Position numbers and translations under genes: made by a program
NCBI GenBank assembly: GCA_020061685.1
Contig: JAGUXU010000199.1
Span: 1 to 5,284 of the forward strand
From: Candidatus Omnitrophota bacterium
GTDB taxonomy: Bacteria; Omnitrophota; Gorgyraeia; Pluralincolimonadales; Pluralincolimonadaceae
DNA length: 5,284 bases
Direction: 5' to 3'
Shown: positions 1 to 5,284 of the stretch, piece after piece
Layout of the letters: each line of letters starts with the position of its first letter
How positions within the stretch are numbered: position 1 is the first letter of the stretch
Notes under the pieces: generated by a model
Databases searched by the model: none
The model's input: only the letters and a program-made list of their open reading frames with translations
What the model was told of the DNA's origin: nothing

Positions 1-286
1 GAAAGAGGGCAAAGGCGGCGGATGGCGCGCAATAACCACCAATTGGACGATGTCCGGTTCCGGCTATATGAATTACGAGCACGATATGCCGCCGTATATT
101 CAGGATATCGTTAACTGGCTGGATGATCCGGCGAAGATACACCCGTGTAACGGCGAAACGGCATTTAAGGGTTTTCAGGTGATGATGGCAGCATGTCGTT
201 CGGTTGTGCAGCGCGGAAAGGTTATGCTGCCGCTCGGAGAAGGCGAACCGGAGCTTGATGCGCTTAAGCGTGTTTTACCGGGGTAA
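1..286 (+). CDS. Gfo/Idh/MocA family oxidoreductase, C-terminal end (5' partial)
   Basis: The reading frame is open from base 2, upstream of the first ATG at 50, and ends in TAA at 284-286. This is therefore the last 94 residues of a longer protein whose start lies outside the window. The tail has the look of the C-terminal part of Gfo/Idh/MocA NAD(P)-dependent sugar or polyol dehydrogenases. A stretch with YEHDMPPYIQD is followed by a helix after HPCNGETAFKGF that carries MMAACRSVVQRGKV, and then a short PLGEGEPE end. In this family that helix normally packs near the end of the C-terminal alpha/beta substrate domain. The N-terminal Rossmann domain and the catalytic Lys/His region are not in the window, so substrate cannot be inferred. 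The family call is from sequence style only. A small membrane-protein gene follows after 7 bases. Confidence 0.7.
   Translation, partial: KEGKGGGWRAITTNWTMSGSGYMNYEHDMPPYIQDIVNWLDDPAKIHPCNGETAFKGFQVMMAACRSVVQRGKVMLPLGEGEPELDALKRVLPG
280..284 (+). promoter_or_regulatory. Shine-Dalgarno site for the small membrane protein
   Basis: GGGGT pairs with the 16S rRNA tail as a one-wobble variant of GAGGT, nine bases before the ATG at 294. It overlaps the end of the oxidoreductase gene. The same GGGGTAAA octamer sits at the same distance before the start at 3835. This site decides the start at 294 over the earlier in-frame ATG at 204, which lies inside the oxidoreductase gene. Confidence 0.5.
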
Positions 287-293
287 ACCGAAT

Positions 294-425
294 ATGGACG
301 AAGAGAGCCAAAATAAAATAACCGATCTGTATGAAATTATAAGCGGTATCGCGGTTGTTATCGCCGTAGTTGTCTCCATGGCTGTTTCGTTCTTGATCTG
401 TTTTCTGCTCAATTATCCGCGCTGA
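294..425 (+). CDS. Small single-span membrane protein, function unknown
   Basis: This is a 43-residue open frame. Residues 1-14 are polar and acidic (MDEESQNKITDLYE). Residues about 15-39 form one long hydrophobic segment rich in Val, Ile and Ala, and the tail is short (LLNYPR). This layout predicts a single transmembrane helix, with the acidic end and the Arg end on opposite sides. The frame is also open upstream to an ATG at 204, but that would overlap the oxidoreductase by about 80 bases, and only the ATG at 294 has a Shine-Dalgarno-like GGGGT in front. It sits between two genes, 7 bases after one stop and 4 bases before the next start, so it is probably co-transcribed and co-translated. 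I do not recognise the family. The hydrophobic run and tight packing favour a real gene, but very short frames can arise by chance. Confidence 0.5.
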   Translation: MDEESQNKITDLYEIISGIAVVIAVVVSMAVSFLICFLLNYPR

Positions 426-429
426 CAAA

Positions 430-1779
430 GTGAGGAACCGTATTTTTGTTGCGCTGCTTGCCTTTGTTTTTCCGGTGATGGTGCCGATTTGTTATGCGCA
501 GCAGAAAATTTTAGCATCCGAAGATCTTGCGGGCTCGGCAAAAGAATTTATTGAATTACTCGCAAGGGAAGATTTTTCAAGCGCGGTTGGGAAGTTTGAC
601 AGCGCCGTGAAAAAAGCCATGCCTGCCGAGAAACTCCGGGAGGCCTGGAAATCCCTTATCGCGCAAACAGGGCCTTTTAAGAGACAGGTTGGTATCCGGA
701 CAGAAAGAATTGAGCAGCTTCAATGTGATTTTGTATTTGTAACTTGTGAATTTGCGACGACCAACCTCGACATTCAGATAATTTTTAACGGCGCAAAGCA
801 GATTACCGGCCTGTTTTTTGTTCCAAGCCAACCTCCTGCCGATAACAAGCTGCCATCATACATAAAAACTGGTTCTTTCCGGGAGAAAGAGGTATCGGTT
901 GGAACCGGGCAATGGGCGCTTCCCGGCACGTTGACTTTTCCGAGGGAAGGTGGGCCCTTTCCCGCGGTTGTGCTTGTTCACGGATCGGGCCCTCAAGACC
1001 GCGATGAAACCATCGGCCCAAATAAACCGTTTCGCGATTTAGCGTGGGGTCTGGCTTCTTGCGGGATTGCCGTCCTTCGTTACGAGAAACGGACAAAGGC
1101 GTATGCCGAAAAACTCGCGTCTGCAGAAAACAGCATTACAGTTAAAGAAGAGACGATCGAAGACGCTCTCGCCGCCGTATCTCTACTGCGCAAGACAGAA
1201 GGAATAGACGCCAAGAAAATCTTTGTATTAGGGCATAGTTTGGGCGGAATGCTGGTTCCGAGGATAGGTGCATCAGATCCGGACATCGCCGGTTTTATTA
1301 TAATGGCTGGCACGACCAAGCATTTGGAAGACGTGATTATTGAGCAAGGCTTTTACGCAGCGCTTCTTGACGGCGCAATCTCCGAGGATGAAAAAGCGCA
1401 GCTCGAACAGCTCAAAACGCAAGCCGCTAAAGTCAAAGATAGGCAATTATCTTCTATGACATCTTCAAGAGATCTGTTAGGTGCACCGGCCAATTATTGG
1501 TTGGATCTGCGCGGCTATAATCCGGCGGAAGCGGCCAGAAACTTAAAGCAGCCGATGCTGATCTTGCAGGGAGAAAGAGACTGGCAGGTTACGATGGAGG
1601 ATTTTCAGGGCTGGAAAAAGTCTTTGTCTTCACGCAAGGATGTGGAATTTAAGACTTACCCAAAGCTGAACCATCTTTTTATAGAGGGCGAAGGAAAAAG
1701 TTGGCTTGGAGAATATGCGAGAGCCGGTCATGTCTCGGCCGTTGTCATCGACGATATCGCGAATTGGATAAAAAAATGA
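430..1779 (+). CDS. Exported alpha/beta hydrolase with N-terminal DUF3887-like domain
   Basis: A 449-residue serine hydrolase, probably an esterase or acyl hydrolase acting outside the cytoplasm. Residues 1-23 look like a Sec signal peptide: Arg at 2 and 4, a hydrophobic core, and cleavage after CYA at 21-23. VPIC at 18-21 does not fit a lipobox. Residues about 36-132 resemble DUF3887, a small NTF2-like domain often placed before such hydrolases. The hydrolase domain follows. It has the HGSGPQDRDE oxyanion region (184-193), the nucleophile elbow GHSLGG with Ser270, and a likely catalytic Asp384 (in QGERDW) and His415 (in LNHLF). The triad is therefore complete. The region between about 300 and 365 is probably the lid. 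The start is GTG with no clear Shine-Dalgarno, four bases after the previous stop. The first in-frame ATG (478) would remove most of the signal peptide, so GTG is preferred. The stop overlaps the next start as ATGA. The substrate is unknown. Confidence 0.88.
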   Translation: MRNRIFVALLAFVFPVMVPICYAQQKILASEDLAGSAKEFIELLAREDFSSAVGKFDSAVKKAMPAEKLREAWKSLIAQTGPFKRQVGIRTERIEQLQCDFVFVTCEFATTNLDIQIIFNGAKQITGLFFVPSQPPADNKLPSYIKTGSFREKEVSVGTGQWALPGTLTFPREGGPFPAVVLVHGSGPQDRDETIGPNKPFRDLAWGLASCGIAVLRYEKRTKAYAEKLASAENSITVKEETIEDALAAVSLLRKTEGIDAKKIFVLGHSLGGMLVPRIGASDPDIAGFIIMAGTTKHLEDVIIEQGFYAALLDGAISEDEKAQLEQLKTQAAKVKDRQLSSMTSSRDLLGAPANYWLDLRGYNPAEAARNLKQPMLILQGERDWQVTMEDFQGWKKSLSSRKDVEFKTYPKLNHLFIEGEGKSWLGEYARAGHVSAVVIDDIANWIKK

Positions 1780-2525
1780 AGATCGTTAAGCATAATTTTT
1801 CATGGGAAGCCGATGATTCTCATGAAATCTTCTGGAAATTCCAGAACTATACTCCCGAGACAATCGCAAGCGAAATAGACAAGATATTAAAACTATGTTC
1901 ATTGTGCCCACCGGCTAAAATTCTTGATGTAGGCTGTGGTATCGGTTTGCACATGCAAGAATTAGTTCGGCGCGGGTTTTCGACAACCGGAATAGAGATA
2001 GCCGATTTTGTCATCGAAAAAGCCAAGAAGAACTGCGAAAACGCAAACTCATGTTCGATACTCAAGGTGCGGGCATCGGAAATCCAATGGGTTGAGGAAT
2101 TTGATCTCGTATTCGCTTTGCGGCACACATTAGGTTTCATGAAGTACGATGAATTGAAAGCGCACTTGAAAAAGATGTGGGGGGCGGTAAAAGCAGGAGG
2201 AACGTTTTTGCTTAATATCCCGCATACATTGGAATCCGGGCGGTTTGTTTTACCTGTTCGCAGTTGGAGCATGTGGGAAGGCAGGTATCTTTTGGAAGAT
2301 AAATATATTACAGAGGATAACATCAAGAAGGAGCATTGCGTTATTATCGACCCATCGGCAGACAGGATCGATGAATACTTCGAAGAGCAGCGGTATTATT
2401 CATGGAAGGAGATCCTCGATTTATTAGTCGACTGCGGAATAAAGAACGCTAAGTCGCTGAAGGACTTTGACGGGAATACGACTTCCGAAGGCAAAGACGC
2501 TGTGATATTCTTGGCGAAGAAATGA
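1776..2525 (+). CDS. Class I SAM-dependent methyltransferase (first copy)
   Basis: A 249-residue Rossmann-fold methyltransferase, cytoplasmic, expected to move a methyl group from S-adenosylmethionine to an unknown acceptor. Motif I is ILDVGCGIG at 49-57. The acidic residue at the end of beta 2 is Glu74 (TGIE). Motif IV is the FDLVFALRHTLGF region at 109-121, and beta 5 is GGTFLLNIPH at 141-150. The C-terminal third (about 165-249) holds EQRYYSWKEILDLL and a DFDGNTTSEGKD end, as in free-standing small-molecule methyltransferases. One oddity is that the loop before motif IV reads RASEI where the family often has GD. The ATG at 1776 overlaps the hydrolase stop by four bases, and only a weak GGA lies upstream, so translation is probably coupled. 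An in-frame ATG at 1701 would add 25 residues lying wholly inside the hydrolase and matching nothing in the fold, so I rejected it. Substrate unknown. Confidence 0.85.
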   Translation: MKIVKHNFSWEADDSHEIFWKFQNYTPETIASEIDKILKLCSLCPPAKILDVGCGIGLHMQELVRRGFSTTGIEIADFVIEKAKKNCENANSCSILKVRASEIQWVEEFDLVFALRHTLGFMKYDELKAHLKKMWGAVKAGGTFLLNIPHTLESGRFVLPVRSWSMWEGRYLLEDKYITEDNIKKEHCVIIDPSADRIDEYFEEQRYYSWKEILDLLVDCGIKNAKSLKDFDGNTTSEGKDAVIFLAKK

Positions 2526-2538
2526 GGATATCGGTTTC

Positions 2539-2546
2539 AAGAAGGG
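2539..2546 (+). promoter_or_regulatory. Ribosome binding site of tyrS
   Basis: AAGAAGGG, purine-rich, ends seven bases before the ATG at 2554 and is the clearest Shine-Dalgarno in the window. The 28-base gap after the methyltransferase is too short for a T-box leader, so no tRNA-sensing riboswitch directly precedes tyrS here. Confidence 0.65.
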
Positions 2547-2553
2547 CATTAAC

Positions 2554-3783
2554 ATGAATATAGACGAACAAGTAAATTTGATAATGCAGGGGTCGGAATT
2601 TAATGATACTATTCTTGCCGATAATATGAGAATAGAACTTAAAGGACGGCTCATTGAGTCTTGTAAAACAAAAATTCCTTTGAGAGTTTACGCCGGATAT
2701 GACGCAACCGCGCCGGATATCCATCTCGGTCATACGATTACCTTAAGGAAATTACGTATTTTTCAGGACATGGGGCATCATGTTATTTTCCTTATCGGTA
2801 ATTTTACAAGCCTTGTCGGAGATACCAGCGATAAAAAAACCGGGCGGCCAAGAAAAACCAAAGAAGAGGTAGAAGCCGCGTCTAAGACATATGCGCAACA
2901 GGCGTTAAAAATTCTCGATCCCGGTAAAACGGAAGTCGTTTACAATGCGAATTGGCTTTCAAAACTTAATATGCAGGACGTGATTGATCTATCTTCAAAT
3001 TTCACGGTACAGCAATTTTTAGCGCGGGACAATTATAAAATACGGATAGAAAATAACAATCCCGTAGGACTTCATGAATTTTTATATGCGCTATTACAAG
3101 GATACGATGCCGTTTATTTAAAAGCCGATATTCAGATAGGCGCGACAGAGCAGCTTTTTAATATTATGGCAGGCAGAAAGCTGCAAGCGGCATATGGACA
3201 AAGAGGATGCACGTGCATTACATATCCTATTCTTATTGGAACCGATGGCGTTGAACGAATGTCAAAAAGTAAAGGGAATTATATCGGTATCAGCGAGAAT
3301 CCCGATAGTCAGTATATTAAAGTAATGCGATTAAGCGATGACACGATGATACATTTTGTAAAGTTAGTTACGCGATGGTCTCCCAAAAAGATCAATGAAA
3401 TCATTACAGGGCTAAAAAAAGGGAATCTGCATCCTATGGATGTAAAAAAACAGTTGGCATTCGAAATAGTTTCTTCGTTCCATGGCGATGAGAAAGCGTC
3501 GCTGTCGGAAAAAATTTTTGAAACTCATTCTCAACAGAGAAAAATCCCGGATGAAATAAATAATTACGCCATCTCCGGTAAAATAAATGTAATCGATTTA
3601 TTAGTCAATTGTGGTTTTGCGGCTTCGAAAAGTGAAGGGCGTCGTCTCGTAACGGGAAAAGGCGTAAAAATTGACGGCAGATTAGTAGAAAGTATCGATA
3701 CAATGATAGAAGGCAATGGCGGCCTTTTACAAGCCGGGAAACATAAATTTTTGAGGATGGTTAGAAAAAATGTATCGAATTAA
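2554..3783 (+). CDS. tyrS: Tyrosine--tRNA ligase (type-2 style)
   Basis: A complete 409-residue cytoplasmic enzyme that activates tyrosine with ATP and loads it onto tRNA-Tyr. The catalytic Rossmann domain shows AGYDATAP with Asp50, the HIGH-class motif HLGH at 57-60, and Asp90 in VGDTSD. It also shows LYALLQGYD at 177-185, whose Tyr178, Gln182 and Asp185 correspond to the tyrosine-binding residues of the Bacillus stearothermophilus enzyme, and Gln200 in GATEQ. The KMSKS-class loop is RMSKS at 235-239. The C-terminal S4 RNA-binding domain covers about 345-405 (VNCGFAASKSEGRRLV, then GKGVKIDGRLV). Length is normal for the family. The HLGH and GDTSD signatures point to the type-2 subgroup rather than the E. 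coli type. Ala197-Thr-Glu199 stands where many relatives have Gly-Thr-Asp or Gly-Thr-Glu. Sampled base composition is more AT-rich than in the hydrolase gene upstream. The gene is last in its apparent transcription unit, with a candidate terminator 12 bases after the stop. Confidence 0.97.
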   Translation: MNIDEQVNLIMQGSEFNDTILADNMRIELKGRLIESCKTKIPLRVYAGYDATAPDIHLGHTITLRKLRIFQDMGHHVIFLIGNFTSLVGDTSDKKTGRPRKTKEEVEAASKTYAQQALKILDPGKTEVVYNANWLSKLNMQDVIDLSSNFTVQQFLARDNYKIRIENNNPVGLHEFLYALLQGYDAVYLKADIQIGATEQLFNIMAGRKLQAAYGQRGCTCITYPILIGTDGVERMSKSKGNYIGISENPDSQYIKVMRLSDDTMIHFVKLVTRWSPKKINEIITGLKKGNLHPMDVKKQLAFEIVSSFHGDEKASLSEKIFETHSQQRKIPDEINNYAISGKINVIDLLVNCGFAASKSEGRRLVTGKGVKIDGRLVESIDTMIEGNGGLLQAGKHKFLRMVRKNVSN

Positions 3784-3795
3784 AGACTCGCGCGG

Positions 3796-3817
3796 GTCGC
3801 TGTTGGCGGCTTTTTTT
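3796..3817 (+). terminator. Candidate intrinsic terminator after tyrS
   Basis: GTCGC (3796-3800) pairs with GCGGC (3806-3810) around a five-base loop TGTTG, with one G-T pair, directly followed by seven T's (3811-3817). The stem is short (5 bp), so termination may be partial. A second hairpin, GACTC (3785-3789) with GGGTC (3794-3798), overlaps it and cannot form at the same time. Position between tyrS and the next start supports a transcription boundary. Confidence 0.5.
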
Positions 3818-3820
3818 GAC

Positions 3821-3825
3821 GGGGT
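3821..3825 (+). promoter_or_regulatory. Shine-Dalgarno site of the second methyltransferase
   Basis: GGGGT lies nine bases before the ATG at 3835, a one-wobble match to GAGGT. It begins four bases after the T tract of the candidate terminator. Spacing and octamer (GGGGTAAA) are the same as before the start at 294. No convincing -35/-10 promoter was found in the 51-base gap. Confidence 0.45.
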
Positions 3826-3834
3826 AAATTAACT

Positions 3835-4599
3835 ATGGATTGGTGGAAGAAGGATTTTAAGGAAGACTATCTTAAGCAGTATGGAAGGTTTCTGACCCCC
3901 GGGAGAACCGAAGCTGAAGCAAATGCCATCGAGAAGATGCTTCGTCCGAAGAAGGACGATAAGATACTGGATTTGGGCTGCGCTCAAGGAAGGATTGCAA
4001 TAGAGCTGGCCAAAAGGGGCTATAATGTTATCGCCTTGGATTATTCAAGATATATGTTGGGTATCGCGGGGAAACGGGCCAAGAAAGAAAAGGTAAGCGT
4101 TAAATTCGTCCGCGGCGATATGCGTCGCATCAACTTCAGGGAAGAATTCGATATCGTCATCTCGTGGTTTACTACTTTCGGTTATTTTAACGATAGAGAA
4201 GACGCGTCGGTAATAAAGAGGATTGCGAGAGCCCTCAAGGAAAACGGAGTATTATTAATAGACGTGGTAAACGGGGAATGGATAAAAAATGCCGGTTCTT
4301 TTATTCATAATCCGAGAACATGGTGCGACTATAAAGATTTCATAGTATTGGAAAGCCATAAATACGACAAACAAAAGAGCAGAGATAATTGCAGGAGAAT
4401 TTTTTTGAGAGGCGGCAGAAGAAAAGAATATAGTTGGTCGTTAAGGTTGTATTCTTTCGGAGAAATGAAAAGTTTGCTCTTGCGCGGAGGATTTGAGATA
4501 ATAAAAATCTATGGCGGACACGACCTCTCAAGATTTAGCGGCAAATCCAGAAGAATAACTATCGTAGCCCGGAAGAAACAAAAGATTGGAATGATATGA
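3835..4599 (+). CDS. Class I SAM-dependent methyltransferase (second copy)
   Basis: A 254-residue Rossmann-fold methyltransferase, cytoplasmic, acceptor unknown. Motif I is ILDLGCAQGR at 44-53. Asp69 in VIALDYS ends beta 2 and should hold the ribose of S-adenosylmethionine. Asp95 in RGDMRRINF is the usual adenine-side acidic residue. Motif IV is FDIVISWFTTFGYF at 105-118, and beta 5 is NGVLLIDVVN at 137-146. The C-terminal part carries SWSLRLYSFGEMKSLLLRGG at about 200-219 and ends in a SRRITIVARKK strand, an arrangement common in Methyltransf_25-type proteins of 240-260 residues. All expected SAM-binding positions are present. The ATG at 3835 has a GGGGT Shine-Dalgarno, and no longer start is suggested because the tyrS terminator region lies just upstream. 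Its stop overlaps the start of the MBL-fold gene (ATGA), so the two are probably one translationally coupled pair. It is distantly similar in layout to the methyltransferase before tyrS. Confidence 0.87.
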   Translation: MDWWKKDFKEDYLKQYGRFLTPGRTEAEANAIEKMLRPKKDDKILDLGCAQGRIAIELAKRGYNVIALDYSRYMLGIAGKRAKKEKVSVKFVRGDMRRINFREEFDIVISWFTTFGYFNDREDASVIKRIARALKENGVLLIDVVNGEWIKNAGSFIHNPRTWCDYKDFIVLESHKYDKQKSRDNCRRIFLRGGRRKEYSWSLRLYSFGEMKSLLLRGGFEIIKIYGGHDLSRFSGKSRRITIVARKKQKIGMI

Positions 4600-5284
4600 A
4601 ACTAACCATCCTCGGCAGCGGCGGCTGCATCCCTATTCCGAAACCGCTTTGCCGGTGCCGGATATGCAATGGCGCGAGGAAAAAGGGGATACCGTATTCG
4701 AGGACAGGGCCGTCGGCTTTCCTGAACGATTTAAATATGCTTATCGACACTCCGCCGCAAATTTACGACTCGCTTAATAACTCCCGCGTTAAAGAAATCG
4801 ATTATTTGCTATACACCCATTTAGACAGCGACCACCTCGACGGGCATTTCGCTTTGATCTCTTTTTATTTTGACGGGACAAAATACTGTTATTCTCCCCG
4901 GAAGACGATATCTCTTATCGTTCCCGATAAAATAGATGAGAAGCTTAAGAATATATCAGGCCAATACGGCAATGCATTCGATTATTACAGGCGCATCAAG
5001 GTATTGGATAAAAAGGTTATCAGGAATAAGATAAAAATCAAAGACATAACCGTTATTCCGATATTTGTAAAAGAAAACCCTGCAACGTCATATATGTATC
5101 TTTTTATCGATGGGAACGGCAAGAAAATACTCTACGCGCCATGCGACACGAAACCCTTCCCATTCGATTCGGATTACGTCTATAACGCGGATATCTTCGT
5201 AACTCAACCGGGATATTTTGAGACGGGATTAAAGGGTGATTTTGTTTATCCTCGGGACGACTACACGCGAAAAGAACTGTACTC
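4596..5284 (+). CDS. PhnP-like metallo-beta-lactamase-fold hydrolase (3' partial)
   Basis: The frame opens at ATG 4596, which overlaps the previous stop by four bases. It stays open to the window end, giving 229 residues without a stop. It starts with MKLTILGSGGCIPIPKP and a Cys cluster CRCRIC (Cys19, 21, 24), like the CxCxxC structural zinc site near the start of PhnP-type proteins. The metal motif is THLDSDHLDG at 74-83: His75, Asp77, Asp79 and His80. The usual HxHxDH has His at the third position, where this protein has Asp. A further likely metal ligand is Asp183 in LYAPCDTKPF. No clear His is seen in the stretch 150-170 (PIFVKENPATSYMY), where many MBL enzymes have their next ligand. I recall relatives with a YxFL...APDE pattern that also lack it. 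A phosphodiesterase-like or other hydrolytic role is possible, but the changed ligands make activity uncertain. The remaining C-terminal part, including any final His, lies outside the window. A weak GGA precedes the start. Confidence 0.8.
   Translation, partial: MKLTILGSGGCIPIPKPLCRCRICNGARKKGIPYSRTGPSAFLNDLNMLIDTPPQIYDSLNNSRVKEIDYLLYTHLDSDHLDGHFALISFYFDGTKYCYSPRKTISLIVPDKIDEKLKNISGQYGNAFDYYRRIKVLDKKVIRNKIKIKDITVIPIFVKENPATSYMYLFIDGNGKKILYAPCDTKPFPFDSDYVYNADIFVTQPGYFETGLKGDFVYPRDDYTRKELY

Noticed and set aside
204..293. Longer start for the small membrane protein
   Set aside because: It would overlap the oxidoreductase by about 80 bases and add a Cys/Arg-rich stretch; only the ATG at 294 has a Shine-Dalgarno at proper spacing.
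803..1096. 97-codon minus-strand open frame
   Set aside because: Antisense shadow inside the hydrolase gene with an Arg/Pro-rich, domain-free translation.
1701..1775. Upstream start for the first methyltransferase
   Set aside because: The extra 25 residues are an out-of-frame reading of the hydrolase C-terminus; ATG 1776 gives the common ATGA overlap.
1847..2326. 159-codon open frame on the minus strand
   Set aside because: It lies entirely antisense to the first methyltransferase, whose motifs are clear; the translation shows no recognisable domain and no Shine-Dalgarno supports it.
2526..2553. T-box or other leader controlling tyrS
   Set aside because: The gap is 28 bases, too short for any such leader; it holds only the Shine-Dalgarno.
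3671..3699. TTGACG with a loose TATCGA about 16 bases on, a possible promoter for the second methyltransferase
   Set aside because: It lies inside tyrS, the -10 matches only about half of the consensus, and it would sit upstream of the candidate terminator.
3816..3844. TTGACG next to the T tract as a -35 box
   Set aside because: A properly spaced -10 would fall inside the next gene and reads ATTGGT, a poor match.

Overview
The window is a compact stretch of bacterial chromosome in which every gene lies on the + strand and intergenic space is almost absent. It holds the 3' end of a Gfo/Idh/MocA-type oxidoreductase, a 43-residue single-span membrane protein, an exported alpha/beta hydrolase, a class I SAM methyltransferase, tyrosyl-tRNA synthetase, a second class I SAM methyltransferase, and the 5' part of a PhnP-like metallo-beta-lactamase-fold protein. 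I see no mobile element, CRISPR array, RNA gene or phage gene.

Organism: clearly bacterial (Sec signal peptide, Shine-Dalgarno sites, bacterial TyrRS with an S4 domain). The TyrRS is of the type-2 style, with HLGH, RMSKS and a GDTSD loop. The oxidoreductase tail resembles proteins common in Planctomycetes/Lentisphaerae/Omnitrophota-like genomes. A PVC or candidate-phylum Gram-negative is my best guess, but this is inference from remembered family flavour, not a search. Base composition is uneven: a 60-base sample inside the hydrolase (961-1020) is about 63% GC, and one inside tyrS (2581-2640) about 33%.

Layout: 1-2525 is a run of four genes with gaps of 7 and 4 bases and one 4-base ATGA overlap. 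tyrS follows after 28 bases with its own good Shine-Dalgarno. A 51-base gap after tyrS holds a short hairpin plus seven T's, a plausible intrinsic terminator. A second unit then starts (3835 onward) in which a methyltransferase and an MBL-fold enzyme are joined by another 4-base ATGA overlap and run off the window end.

How the genes fit together: tyrS is housekeeping. The hydrolase/methyltransferase pair and the methyltransferase/MBL pair each look translationally coupled, but no substrate can be named for either. No clearly new system is visible. The items most worth a second look are the altered metal-binding motif of the MBL protein and the two distantly similar methyltransferases on either side of tyrS.
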